Assembly (NCBI RefSeq): GCF_900113865.1 | Contig: NZ_FOQY01000003.1 | Coordinates: forward strand, 62,001-126,000 | From: Streptosporangium canum | GTDB lineage: Bacteria; Actinomycetota; Actinomycetes; Streptosporangiales; Streptosporangiaceae | Length of the DNA stretch: 64,000 nucleotides | Reading direction: 5' to 3' | Shown: piece after piece, positions 45,550 through 54,069 of the stretch | How the letters are laid out: every line of letters starts with the position of its first letter | Position numbering within the stretch: the first letter of the stretch is position 1 | The notes under the pieces: model-generated | Told to the model about the DNA's origin: nothing | Database searches by the model: none | What the model saw: only the letters and a program-made list of their open reading frames with translations | Made by a program: the position numbers and the translations under genes

Positions 45550-45804
45550 GCGTATCCGCCCCCGGCCGCCATTCCCCGGACCGACCTCCATTCAAGATCA
45601 TAACTCGTGAATTTATGTCTCGTCTTAATGGTTTATTTCGGACGCTTTTCCTCTGGCGCACCCCGATGCAATCCCATGGCCGAGCGGAATTCCCTCCACT
45701 AGAGTCGCTGTCGCTTCAAAGGCCGCCGGGACGGATGACTTATCAGCCGCACCGGCCGTTCCGATTACGCGCATGAAATTCGGAATCCACTCGAAGGAGA
45801 GTTC

Positions 45805-46770
45805 ATGGGAGTCAGACGTGCCTGCCTGGCCGGGCTGGTGGCCGCGCTGGCGCTCAGCGCGTGCGGGGCCGGGGACGGCGCCGCCGCCCGCCCCTCGGCC
45901 GGTGGGCCGGAGAAGACGGAGATCACCGTCGGCGTGGTGCCCGTCCCCTCGGCGGCGCCGCTGTTCATCGCGATCGAGAAGGGCTTCTTCAAGGAGGAGG
46001 GGCTGACCGTCCGGACGGAGACCATCCAGGCGCCCCAGGCCGTCATGCCGAAGATCCTCAACGGTGGCATCGACACCTTCCTGACCAGCTACGTCTCCCT
46101 GATCGCCATCCAGGACTCCGGGGTGGCCAAGCTCAAGATGCTGGTGGAGTCCCAGCAGGGCGCGCCGGGCGTCAACGGCGTGCTGGTCACCGGCGACTCG
46201 CCGCTGCGGGAGATCGGCGACCTCAAGGGCAAGAAGATCGCGGTGAACGTGGTCAAGGCGCTGGGCGAGGTGGCCACCAGCGCCCATCTGAGAGCCGCCG
46301 GGCTCAGCCCCGCGGACGTGAGCTTCGTGCCGGTGCCCTTCGCCGAGCAGCTCGCGGCGCTGCGCGCGGGCCGGGTCGACGCGGCCTGGACGACCGAGCC
46401 CTACATCTCGGCCGCCAAGAAGGACCTGTCGGCCCGCGTGCTGGTGGACACCCTCACCGGCCCCACCGAGGGACTGCCCCTGGACGGCTGGGCGGCCGGC
46501 GCCGACTGGACGGCCAGGAACCCGAAGACCGCCGCCGCCTTCCAGCGCGCCCTGGGCAGGGCCCAGAAACTGGCCGCCGCCGACCGGTCCGAGGTCGACA
46601 GGGTGATCCCGTCCTTCACCAAGATCCCGGCCGACGTGGCGGCCACGATGACCCTGGCCACGTTCAGCACCTCCCTCGACGCCGCCCGGATCCAGCGGGT
46701 GGCCGACCTGATGTCGGAGTCCGGGCTGACCAGGACCAGGATCGACGCCACCGCCCTCGTGGCGGGGTGA
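45805..46770 (+). CDS. NitT/TauT/SsuA-type substrate-binding lipoprotein, copy 2
   Basis: 321 residues, clearly paralogous to the binding protein at 40802-41785: the same lipobox (LSAC), ITVGVVPVPSAAPLFIA, KGFFKEEGL, DLKGKKIAVN, VDAAWTTEPY and QRVADLM blocks. ATG 45805 has a gaaggag ribosome site. Reading frame intact. It may share the permeases and ATPase of cluster 1, giving the importer a second specificity, since its own cluster is damaged. Confidence 0.88.
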   Translation: MGVRRACLAGLVAALALSACGAGDGAAARPSAGGPEKTEITVGVVPVPSAAPLFIAIEKGFFKEEGLTVRTETIQAPQAVMPKILNGGIDTFLTSYVSLIAIQDSGVAKLKMLVESQQGAPGVNGVLVTGDSPLREIGDLKGKKIAVNVVKALGEVATSAHLRAAGLSPADVSFVPVPFAEQLAALRAGRVDAAWTTEPYISAAKKDLSARVLVDTLTGPTEGLPLDGWAAGADWTARNPKTAAAFQRALGRAQKLAAADRSEVDRVIPSFTKIPADVAATMTLATFSTSLDAARIQRVADLMSESGLTRTRIDATALVAG

Positions 46771-46819
46771 CGGCCCGCATCCGGATGACGAGCCGCCCGC
46801 CCTCTCAGGGGCCTGACCG

Positions 46820-47590
46820 GTGAGCCCGCGCGAGGCCCGCCGCGGCGTCGCCGGCGTCGCGGTGTGCCTGGCCGTCCTGGAGACGCTCGGCCGCACCGGG
46901 CTGATCGACCCGCTGCTGCTGCCGCTCGCCTCCACCGTGGTGGCCGGGGCGGCCCGGCTGGCGATCGACCCGGACTTCCTGGCCGACGCGGGCCACACCC
47001 TCCTGGCCTGCGGCTGCGGGCTGCTGATCGCCGTGGCGGTCGCCGTACCGGCCGGGCTGCTGCTGGGCACGGTGCCCGCGGTGGAGAGCGCGCTGCGCCC
47101 GCTGATCGAGTTCCTCCGGCCGATCCCGTCGGTGGCGCTGATCCCGCTCGCCCTGTTCCTGTTCACCGACGGCACCCAGGCCAAGGTCGCGCTCATCGTG
47201 TTCGCCGCGTCCTGGCCGCTGCTGATCAACACGATGTACGGCCTGCGGGAGGTGGACCCGGTGGCCAAGGACACCCTGCGGAGCTTCGGATTCGGCCCGC
47301 TGGCCGTCGTGGTCCGGGTCTCGCTGCCCAGCGCGGCCCCGTTCGTCGTCACCGGCGTGCGGATCTCCGCCTCGGTCGCCCTGATCGTGGCGGTGAGCGT
47401 GGAACTGGTCGCGGGCGGCGCCGGGATCGGCGCCTTCCTCGGCGACGCGGCGGCCGGCAACCAGCGGGACGCGATGCTCGCCGCCGTGGTGTGGACCGGT
47501 GCCATCGGCCTGACCGTCAACACCCTGCTGGTCGCGGCCGAGCACCGGCTGTTCGGCTGGCGTCACGCCGGGGCCGGGGAGGTCCGGTGA
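46820..47590 (+). CDS. ABC importer permease (SsuC/TauC-like), copy 2a
   Basis: 256 residues, intact, about six membrane helices, close paralogue of 41782-42570 (ETLGRTGLIDPLLLPLAS, FLRPIPSVALIPLALFLF, LRSFGFGPLAVVVRVSLPSAAPFV). GTG 46820 starts 49 bp after the binding-protein gene. Its natural partner is the truncated permease that follows. Confidence 0.88.
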   Translation: MSPREARRGVAGVAVCLAVLETLGRTGLIDPLLLPLASTVVAGAARLAIDPDFLADAGHTLLACGCGLLIAVAVAVPAGLLLGTVPAVESALRPLIEFLRPIPSVALIPLALFLFTDGTQAKVALIVFAASWPLLINTMYGLREVDPVAKDTLRSFGFGPLAVVVRVSLPSAAPFVVTGVRISASVALIVAVSVELVAGGAGIGAFLGDAAAGNQRDAMLAAVVWTGAIGLTVNTLLVAAEHRLFGWRHAGAGEVR

Positions 47591-48063
47591 GAGGCCTGCC
47601 GGCCCGGTGGTGGAGCGTGCCCGTCGCGCTCGCGGGCTGGGAACCGCTGACCCGGTGGGCCCGGGCGGTCTACTTCCCGCCGCCCTCGGTGATCGCGGCC
47701 CGGCTGCACGAGATGTGGTTCTCCGGACCGGCCACCCGCCTCTTCCTGACCGACGACGCGCTCGGCGACGTGCTGCCCAGCCTGGGCCGGCGGCTGCTGC
47801 TGGTCGTCCTCCCGGCCGCGGCCCCGAAGATATTCGCGGGCCTGCGGCTCAGCGTCTCGCTCGCCCTGATCATGATGATCGTCTCGGAGCTGGTCGGCAG
47901 CACCGAGGGCATCGGCTACCGGATGCTGGTCGCCCAGAGCGAGCTGGACATCCCGTCGATGTGGGCGGCGATCACCCTGATCGGGCTGCTCGGCTACGGC
48001 CTGAACACGGTGTTCCTCCGGGTGGAGCGGCGCGTGCTCGCCTGGCACCCGGCCGGCACCTGA
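47587..48063 (+). pseudogene. ABC importer permease copy 2b with large in-frame internal deletion
   Basis: Starts GTG 47587 overlapping the previous stop and is open for 158 codons, against 263 in copy 1b. The N-terminus (PVALAGWEPLTRWAR, YFPPPSVIAA, LHEMW) and the C-terminus (VVLPAAAPKIFAGLR to the end) align well. About 105 residues between them are missing, from just after LPSLGRR to just before LLLVVLP, removing helices 2-4 and half of the EAA loop. The junction lies at a cggctg microhomology present at both edges in copy 1b. Too short to work as a permease; no ATPase gene follows. Confidence 0.8.
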
Positions 48064-48127
48064 CCCGCCGGCCTCCCGTGGGGCCTTGCCGGGGCCGCGC
48101 CCCGGCGGAGGCGTCGAGGACGGTGAC

Positions 48128-48170
48128 CATGGCGTGGGTCTCACCTGTCGAGGACGAGACCCACGCCATG
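48128..48170. terminator. Bidirectional terminator between permease remnant and cvnD2
   Basis: Perfect 15-bp arms (48128-48142 and 48156-48170) with a 13-nt loop, between two convergent transcription units, ending 3 bp before the cvnD2 stop. Confidence 0.75.
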
Positions 48171-48173
48171 ACC

Positions 48174-48740
48174 TCAGACCCGGAGGGTGAGGACGTGCTC
48201 GACCAACGTGATCAAGGTCGACTTCACGGCGTCACGGGACCGGGCGTCGGTCCGGACGACGGGGATGTGCGGGGAGATCGTCAGAGCCTCCCGCACCTCC
48301 TCCTCACCGTGGATGTGCGATCCGCCGAAGCCGTTGAGGGCCACGACGAAGGGCAGTCCGGCCTCCTCGAAATAGTCGATCGCCGGGAAGCTGTCGGCCA
48401 GCCGCCGGGTGTCGACCAGCACGATCGCACCGATCGCGCCCTTCACGAGGTCGTCCCACATGAACCAGAACCGGTGCTGACCCGGCGTACCGAACAGGTA
48501 CAGGATCAGGTCCCGGTCCAGCGAAACCCGGCCGAAGTCCATGGCCACCGTGGTGGTCCGCTTGGTCGGGATGTGCGAGAGGTCGTCGACCTCCGCACTG
48601 GCCTCTGTCATCACCGCTTCCGTGGTCAGCGGCATGATCTCGGAGACCGCGCCGACGAAGGTCGTCTTGCCGACACCGAATCCTCCGGCGACAACGATCT
48701 TCGTCGACGTCATTCCGGCGTCAGAGCCTGCGAAGCCCAC
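48174..48740 (-). CDS. cvnD: Conservon GTPase-like protein (CvnD family), copy 2
   Basis: 188 residues from GTG 48740, the position equivalent to the copy 1 start and inside the end of cvnC2. P-loop GGFGVGKTTF, switch-like LFGTPGQHRFWF, deviant NGFG in place of NKxD. Very similar to copy 1 over the whole length; the main differences lie around residues 50-65 (SHIPTKRTTT against LTPNKTTTT). Confidence 0.93.
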   Translation of the reverse strand: MGFAGSDAGMTSTKIVVAGGFGVGKTTFVGAVSEIMPLTTEAVMTEASAEVDDLSHIPTKRTTTVAMDFGRVSLDRDLILYLFGTPGQHRFWFMWDDLVKGAIGAIVLVDTRRLADSFPAIDYFEEAGLPFVVALNGFGGSHIHGEEEVREALTISPHIPVVRTDARSRDAVKSTLITLVEHVLTLRV

Positions 48741-49122
48741 TGAGCACCCTTTCAAGCAAGTTGAGATCCGGCTTTCCGGCATCCAGTGACGGCTGGTGGA
48801 TCTGCACCAGGCCCTCGGCCGCCATGTCCGCGATCAGGACCCGGGTCACGCCCAGCGGCATGCGCAGCAGGGCTGAGAGCTCCGCCACCGAACGCACTTG
48901 CTGGGACAACGAGATGATCGCCTGATACTCCGTAGAGAGCGTGCCCGTATCCACGCTCACGAATGTCGCCGAGGAGACCAGCGCCTCGAGTGCGAGCTGC
49001 ATCCGAGGGGCGGTCCTTCCCCCAGTCACAGCGTACGGGCGAATCAGACGATCTCGCCCGCTCTTGGCCTGAGACGTGTTCGGGGGATCCTCCCCCGGCC
49101 CACGCCAACCTGGTGCGTCCAT
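48721..49122 (-). CDS. cvnC: Conservon DUF742 protein (CvnC family), copy 2
   Basis: 133 residues, shorter N-terminus than copy 1. Core LIRPYAVTGGRT, helix-turn-helix-like SVAELSALLRMPLGVTRVLIADM, end DLNLLERVLSGLRRL. ATG 49122 has a ggaggtgat ribosome site. Overlaps cvnD2 by 20 bp, as in copy 1. Confidence 0.94.
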   Translation of the reverse strand: MDAPGWRGPGEDPPNTSQAKSGRDRLIRPYAVTGGRTAPRMQLALEALVSSATFVSVDTGTLSTEYQAIISLSQQVRSVAELSALLRMPLGVTRVLIADMAAEGLVQIHQPSLDAGKPDLNLLERVLSGLRRL

Positions 49123-49131
49123 ATCACCTCC

Positions 49132-49554
49132 CTATCGCTGAGCCGACTGCAGCTCGGCCCGGAGCGCAGGCGTGAGCGCCTGTCCGGCACGCTCAGCCAG
49201 CAGTGTCATCTGGTAGGCCACCAGGCCCATGTCGCAGTCCGGCGAGGCCAGTACGGCGAGCGCGGAACCGTCGCTGATCGACATCGTCAGCAGAAGGCCC
49301 CGTTGCATCTCGATCACGGTCTGGGCGACGGGACCACCCTCGAAGACCCGGGAGGCCCCCTGGGTCAAGCTGATCAGACCGGCCGTGATCGCGGCGAGCT
49401 GGTCGGCGCGGTCCTTCGGGAAGCCCTGCGAGTAGGCCAGTGGAAGGCCGTCCGCGGAGACGATCACCGCGTGGGCGACTCCGGGCATCTCCTTGACGAA
49501 CTCGGTGATCAGCCAATTGAAGCCGCGGGCGGCCTGACTGAGTTGGTGGTTCAC
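49132..49554 (-). CDS. cvnB: Conservon roadblock/LC7 protein (CvnB family), copy 2
   Basis: 140 residues, same length as copy 1, with GVAHAVIVSADGLPLAYSQG and LISLTQGASRVFEGG. GTG 49554 overlaps the cvnA2 stop (GTGA), with a gagggagag ribosome site; in copy 1 the corresponding genes are separated by 34 bp. Confidence 0.94.
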   Translation of the reverse strand: MNHQLSQAARGFNWLITEFVKEMPGVAHAVIVSADGLPLAYSQGFPKDRADQLAAITAGLISLTQGASRVFEGGPVAQTVIEMQRGLLLTMSISDGSALAVLASPDCDMGLVAYQMTLLAERAGQALTPALRAELQSAQR

Positions 49555-52505
49555 TGCTTCTCTCCCTCGACGGCGTTGGACCGCTCGCTCATCTCAGCGC
49601 GGCCCTGCCGTACGCCTTGCTGGAAACTGGACAGACGACTGCGCACCCGCTCCGCCGAGATCGGGGGCATCGGGGGTGGCGGCGTCGCCGGCGCCGCGGA
49701 GGCGGATCCGGGGACGAGGTTCGCCTTGGGCACCCGCTTGGGCAGACCGGCTCCGGTCGTGCCCCCCTCCACGGGCTTCTTGGCCACCTCGGCGGCGGCC
49801 CAGCCCTGGTCGGCGGGAGTGCTCCACGGCTGCCTCTCGGCGGGAGGCTGGCTCTGCCGGGGCTGGCGCACCGGCAGCGGCTCGGCCTCCTGCGCCGGCT
49901 GGAGCGGCTGGAGCGGCTGCTCCAGCGGCCGGGGTCGGGGCCGGACCGGGAGCTCGGGCTCGGGCTCGAACGGGGACTCGGCCTCGGCCTCGGGCTCGGG
50001 CGCGGAACTGCTGCGGAACCAGTCGGATCCCACCGCCGCGAAGATCGGCAGGAACTCCTCCGGCTCCGGCTCCGTCGCCGACACCTCGACCACGGGCAGG
50101 TTCTGGGTGTTGTCCGCCATGTCCTGCCGCGGGTCCTGCCGCGGGTCCTGCCGCGGCGGCGTCCACGGGTCGACCGGCGGCGGCTCCGGCCAGGACGACG
50201 GGAACGACGGCTGCGCGGCCGGGACGGGCGGCGCGGCGGGGGGCGGCGACGAGGCCGAGGTGAACGGCGACGACCACAGGTCCTCCACCGCGGAGGCGGA
50301 CACCACCGGCGCCGACCAGAGGTCGGCCGCAGCCGGAGGCGGCGGGGCGGAGAAGTTCGGGGCCGAGGGCGGCCCGCCGGCGGCTCCCCGCCCGGGGGCG
50401 AGGCCGAACGGGTTCGGGTTCGGCCCGGCCCCGAACGGGTCCGGGTTCGACATGCTGCCGAACGACGGCTGGGGCGTACCCTGCCCGGCCATGGCCAGCT
50501 CCGGCAGCGCGGACTGGGCCACCACCTGCACGGGGAGCAGGACGACGGCGCTCAGGCCGCCGGTCTCCGGGCGGCGGAGCTGGACCCGGATGCCGTGGCG
50601 CATGGCCAGGCGGCCGACCACGAACAGGCCCATCCGGCGGGAGACCGACAGGTCCACCGCGGGGGGCTCGGCCAGCCGGCGGTTGGCCTCGGCCAGTTCC
50701 TCGTCGCTCATGCCGATGCCGGCGTCGGTGACCGCCAGGATGATGGCGCCCGTCTCGTTGCCGTTGCTGCTCACCGTGATCTTGGTGTCCTGCGGCGAGA
50801 AGAAGATGGCGTTCTCGACCAGCTCGGCGATCAGGTGGACGATGTCGTTGACGGCCGAACCGATGATCGAGGTGCCGGACTCCACACGGAGGGACACCCG
50901 CTCGTAGTTCTCGACCTCCGACAGCGAGGCGCGGACGACGTCGCTCAGCGGGACCGGCTCACTCCACCGGCGGCTCTGCTCCTGACCGGCGAGGACCAGG
51001 AGGTTCTCGGAGTTGCGGCGCATGCGGGTGGCCAGGTGGTCCAGCTTGAAGAGGCTGGCCAGCCGGCTGTCGTCCTGCTCGCCCTGCTCCAGGTCGTCGA
51101 TGAGGTCGATCTGGCGTTCCACGAGCGACTGGGTGCGCCGGGAGAGGTTGACGAACATCGCGTTGACGTTGTTCCGCAGCCGGGCCTCGTCGCCCGCCAG
51201 CCGGATGGCCTCGCGGTGGACCTCGTCGAAGGCCCGCGCCACTTCCCCGATCTCGTCTCGGGAGACCACTCCGATGGAGGGCACCTCGACGTTGGGGGCC
51301 AGGTCTCCGGACTCCCGCAGCACGCGGACGGTCTCGGGCAGCCGGGTGTCGGCCACTTCGAGCGCCTCGCTGCGCAGCCTGCGCAGCGGGCGGACCAGCG
51401 TGCCGGCCACCCAGGCGGTGATCAGCAGGATCAGGATCAGCAGGACGAGGATCGCGGCGCCGGAGATGATGGCGCTGCGCTGCTCGTTGCTCTCCATCTC
51501 CCGGCTGCGGGCGACGACCGCGGCGGACAGGCTGCGCTCGACGGTCCGCATGCCGTCCACCGTCGCGCTGGAGGAGCCGAACCAGCTCTCGATCTCGGCG
51601 CGCCACGTTCTGAGGTCGTCCCTCATGAAGGGCAGCGACTTGGACTCGCGCATCCGGGACATGACGAGGGCGCGCGTGGCGTCGGCCCGGTCGATCTTCT
51701 GACCGCTGAGCGAGTCGTGGTAGCTCTTGATGGCGCTCGAAGAGGCGGTCGCCTGGAAGGCGGCCACCTCGCTGAGCTGGCTCTGGTAGGCGCCCAGATA
51801 CTCGGCGGGGTCGTCGAAGTCGAACTTCCGCTCCACCAGGCCGACGAGCAGGATGCCTCGCTGCTTGGCGACCTGTTCCTTGGCCCGGGTCAGCGCGCCC
51901 AGCGCGAGCGCGTCACCGATCAGGCGCTCGTCGCCGCCGCTGCGGCCGAGGTCGTCGTGGAGGGTGATGAAGTCGCTGATCATCCGCGAGTAGGCGATGC
52001 GGGCCGCACGCGGGAACACGTCCTGCTCCATGGGCCTGCGCAGACCGCGCAGTCCCTTCAGCCAGCGGCTCACCTGGGAGGTCTCGGCGAGAACCCGGGA
52101 CGCCTGCCCCCTGTCGAGGCTCTCGATCGACTTCTGCACCCGCGCGCTGGCCTGGTCGACCACTTCACGCTGCTGCTTGACCTTGGCGAACCGCTGCTGC
52201 TTGGACTTGGGCAACCGGAAACGGCTGCGGCTGTCGGCGATGTACCAGGCGGTGAGGTCGCGCTCCTCGGCCATCTCGTGGGAGAGGGTGCCGAGCTGCT
52301 CGACGAGCGAGGCGACCTCGGTCATCTTGCGGTACTCCCCGGCGCTGGCCAGCGAGCTGGTGAGCTGGAGCCCGGACAGCACCACGGCTGCCGCGGTGGG
52401 GAGCAGGATCAGTGCGACCAGACGGGGGCGCACGCGCCAGTTCGACGGCAGGAGTCGGCTACCCACCCCTGACGCACGGTGGCTCCGGCGGTCTTGTGTC
52501 ATCAC
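49551..52505 (-). CDS. cvnA: Conservon sensor histidine kinase-like protein (CvnA family), copy 2
   Basis: 984 residues. TM1 (LVALILLPTAAAVVLSGL, about 29-46), NIT-type sensor domain, TM2 (AAILVLLILILLITAWVAG), HAMP, then FKLDHLATRMRRNSENLLVLAG, ELVENAIFFSP and DAGIGMSDEEL. The tail is Pro/Glu-rich with short PRQDPRQD repeats rather than the Trp repeats of copy 1, and ends RLSSFQQGVRQGR. GTG 52505, directly followed by ATG, sits in an aggcca context like the copy 1 start. The sensor domains differ between copies, so different signals are likely. Confidence 0.92.
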   Translation of the reverse strand: MMTQDRRSHRASGVGSRLLPSNWRVRPRLVALILLPTAAAVVLSGLQLTSSLASAGEYRKMTEVASLVEQLGTLSHEMAEERDLTAWYIADSRSRFRLPKSKQQRFAKVKQQREVVDQASARVQKSIESLDRGQASRVLAETSQVSRWLKGLRGLRRPMEQDVFPRAARIAYSRMISDFITLHDDLGRSGGDERLIGDALALGALTRAKEQVAKQRGILLVGLVERKFDFDDPAEYLGAYQSQLSEVAAFQATASSSAIKSYHDSLSGQKIDRADATRALVMSRMRESKSLPFMRDDLRTWRAEIESWFGSSSATVDGMRTVERSLSAAVVARSREMESNEQRSAIISGAAILVLLILILLITAWVAGTLVRPLRRLRSEALEVADTRLPETVRVLRESGDLAPNVEVPSIGVVSRDEIGEVARAFDEVHREAIRLAGDEARLRNNVNAMFVNLSRRTQSLVERQIDLIDDLEQGEQDDSRLASLFKLDHLATRMRRNSENLLVLAGQEQSRRWSEPVPLSDVVRASLSEVENYERVSLRVESGTSIIGSAVNDIVHLIAELVENAIFFSPQDTKITVSSNGNETGAIILAVTDAGIGMSDEELAEANRRLAEPPAVDLSVSRRMGLFVVGRLAMRHGIRVQLRRPETGGLSAVVLLPVQVVAQSALPELAMAGQGTPQPSFGSMSNPDPFGAGPNPNPFGLAPGRGAAGGPPSAPNFSAPPPPAAADLWSAPVVSASAVEDLWSSPFTSASSPPPAAPPVPAAQPSFPSSWPEPPPVDPWTPPRQDPRQDPRQDMADNTQNLPVVEVSATEPEPEEFLPIFAAVGSDWFRSSSAPEPEAEAESPFEPEPELPVRPRPRPLEQPLQPLQPAQEAEPLPVRQPRQSQPPAERQPWSTPADQGWAAAEVAKKPVEGGTTGAGLPKRVPKANLVPGSASAAPATPPPPMPPISAERVRSRLSSFQQGVRQGRAEMSERSNAVEGEKQ

Positions 52506-52628
52506 TGGCCTACGTAACCCCTCGCCGGGTGCGGATGCGGCGAAAGCAATTTGAGCACATCCTTTATGTCACTTCGAATGGAGTAAGTGTCGACAAATCC
52601 CCGCAAAAGGGATATACGCCCCAGAATT

Positions 52629-54035
52629 TCAGGCCGGCCGGAAGGAATCTCTGGCCTCGGGAGCCTGGTGTTTGATCATCAGATGGCGCGTCACGGAGTA
52701 CTCCTGGACGGCCTCCTGGCTCATGTCCTTGCCGAAGCCGCTCCCCTTGACCCCGCCGTGCGGCGCCTCGGAGGCGATCGGCAGGTGGTCGTTGACCCAG
52801 GTCACGCCCACGTCGAGGCGGTGCGAGACGCGCAGCGCCCTGGCCACGTCACTGGACCAGACCGAGGAGGCCAGGCCGTAGGGAGTGTCGTTGGCCAGCC
52901 GTACCGCCTCGTCCTCGCCGTCGAACGGCAGCGCCACCAGCACCGGCCCGAAAAGCTCACCCTGAACGATCTCGCTGTCCTGGCGGGCGCCGGCGATCAG
53001 CGTCGGCGGGTAGTAGAACCCGGGGCCGTCGAGCGGGGCACCGCCGCAGAGCACCGAGGCGCCCGAGGCGGCGGCACGCTCGACGAAGCCGTGCACGCGG
53101 TTCCGGTGCGCCGCGGAGATCAGCGGGCCGATGTCGGTCGCCTCGTCCCAGGGGTCACCCGCCTTGATCTGCTCCAGCGTCGCGTGGAGCGCCTCGACGG
53201 CCTCGCCGTACACCTCGCGGGAGATGTAGACGCGGGTCGCGGCCGTGCAGTCCTGGCCGGTGTTGTAGGTCGCGCCCATGGCCACACCCCTGGCCATCTC
53301 GGCCAAGTCCGCGTCGCCGAAGACCAGCGCCGGAGCCTTGCCGCCGAGCTCCAGGTGGACCCGCTTCAGCGAGCCGGCGGCCCCGCGCATGACGGCACGG
53401 CCGGTCTCGGTGGAGCCGGTGACGCTCACCATGTCCACGCCTGGGTCGGTGACCAGGGCCTCGCCCACCTCGGCGTCGCCCAGGACGACCTGGAGCAGCC
53501 CCTCGGGCGCCCCCGCCCCGGCGAACAGCTCAGCCAGCCGGAGCGTGGTGCCCGGCGTCTGCGGGGCGGGCTTGACGACCACCGCGTTACCAGCCGCGAG
53601 GGCGGGGCCGATCTTCCAGACGGCCATCACGAGCGGGAAGTTCCACGGCGCGATCGACCCGACGACGCCGACCGGGCGGCGGACCAGCACCGAGGTGTAG
53701 CCGGAGCTGAGCACCCCGGCCCCGGTGCCGTCCAGCGAGCGGGCCGCCCCGGCGAAGAACCGGAGGTTGTCGGCCGCGAACGGCAGCTCGCCGTCACGGA
53801 ACACCGCGGCGGGCTTGCCGGTCTCGGCGACCTCCAGCCGGGTGAGCTCCTCGGCGTCGGCCTCGACGAGGTCGGCGAAGCGCAGCATCACCTTGGCCCG
53901 CTCGGCCGGGGTGGCCCTGCTCCACTCCTCGTAGGCCGCCCGCGCCCGCCGTACGGCGGCCGCCACCTCGGCGACCGGGGTGTCCGGCACGTCCCTGAGG
54001 AGTTCGCCGTCTGCCGGGTTGATCAACTTGCCCAT
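52629..54035 (-). CDS. Aminobutyraldehyde-type NAD-dependent aldehyde dehydrogenase, copy 2
   Basis: 468 residues. ELGGKAPALVF and the catalytic NTGQDCTAATRV are of the same GQDCTA type as the dehydrogenase at 2620-4077, so aminoaldehydes are likely substrates. ATG 54035 has an aagggaag ribosome site. It follows a glycosyltransferase gene by 34 bp on the same strand. The C-terminus ends in a conserved SGFGKDMSQEAVQEYSVTRH block. Alternative substrates such as other omega-amino or sugar aldehydes cannot be excluded. Confidence 0.87.
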   Translation of the reverse strand: MGKLINPADGELLRDVPDTPVAEVAAAVRRARAAYEEWSRATPAERAKVMLRFADLVEADAEELTRLEVAETGKPAAVFRDGELPFAADNLRFFAGAARSLDGTGAGVLSSGYTSVLVRRPVGVVGSIAPWNFPLVMAVWKIGPALAAGNAVVVKPAPQTPGTTLRLAELFAGAGAPEGLLQVVLGDAEVGEALVTDPGVDMVSVTGSTETGRAVMRGAAGSLKRVHLELGGKAPALVFGDADLAEMARGVAMGATYNTGQDCTAATRVYISREVYGEAVEALHATLEQIKAGDPWDEATDIGPLISAAHRNRVHGFVERAAASGASVLCGGAPLDGPGFYYPPTLIAGARQDSEIVQGELFGPVLVALPFDGEDEAVRLANDTPYGLASSVWSSDVARALRVSHRLDVGVTWVNDHLPIASEAPHGGVKGSGFGKDMSQEAVQEYSVTRHLMIKHQAPEARDSFRPA

Positions 54036-54069
54036 GGAACTTCCCTTGTGATGGTGGTGCTGGGAGCCT

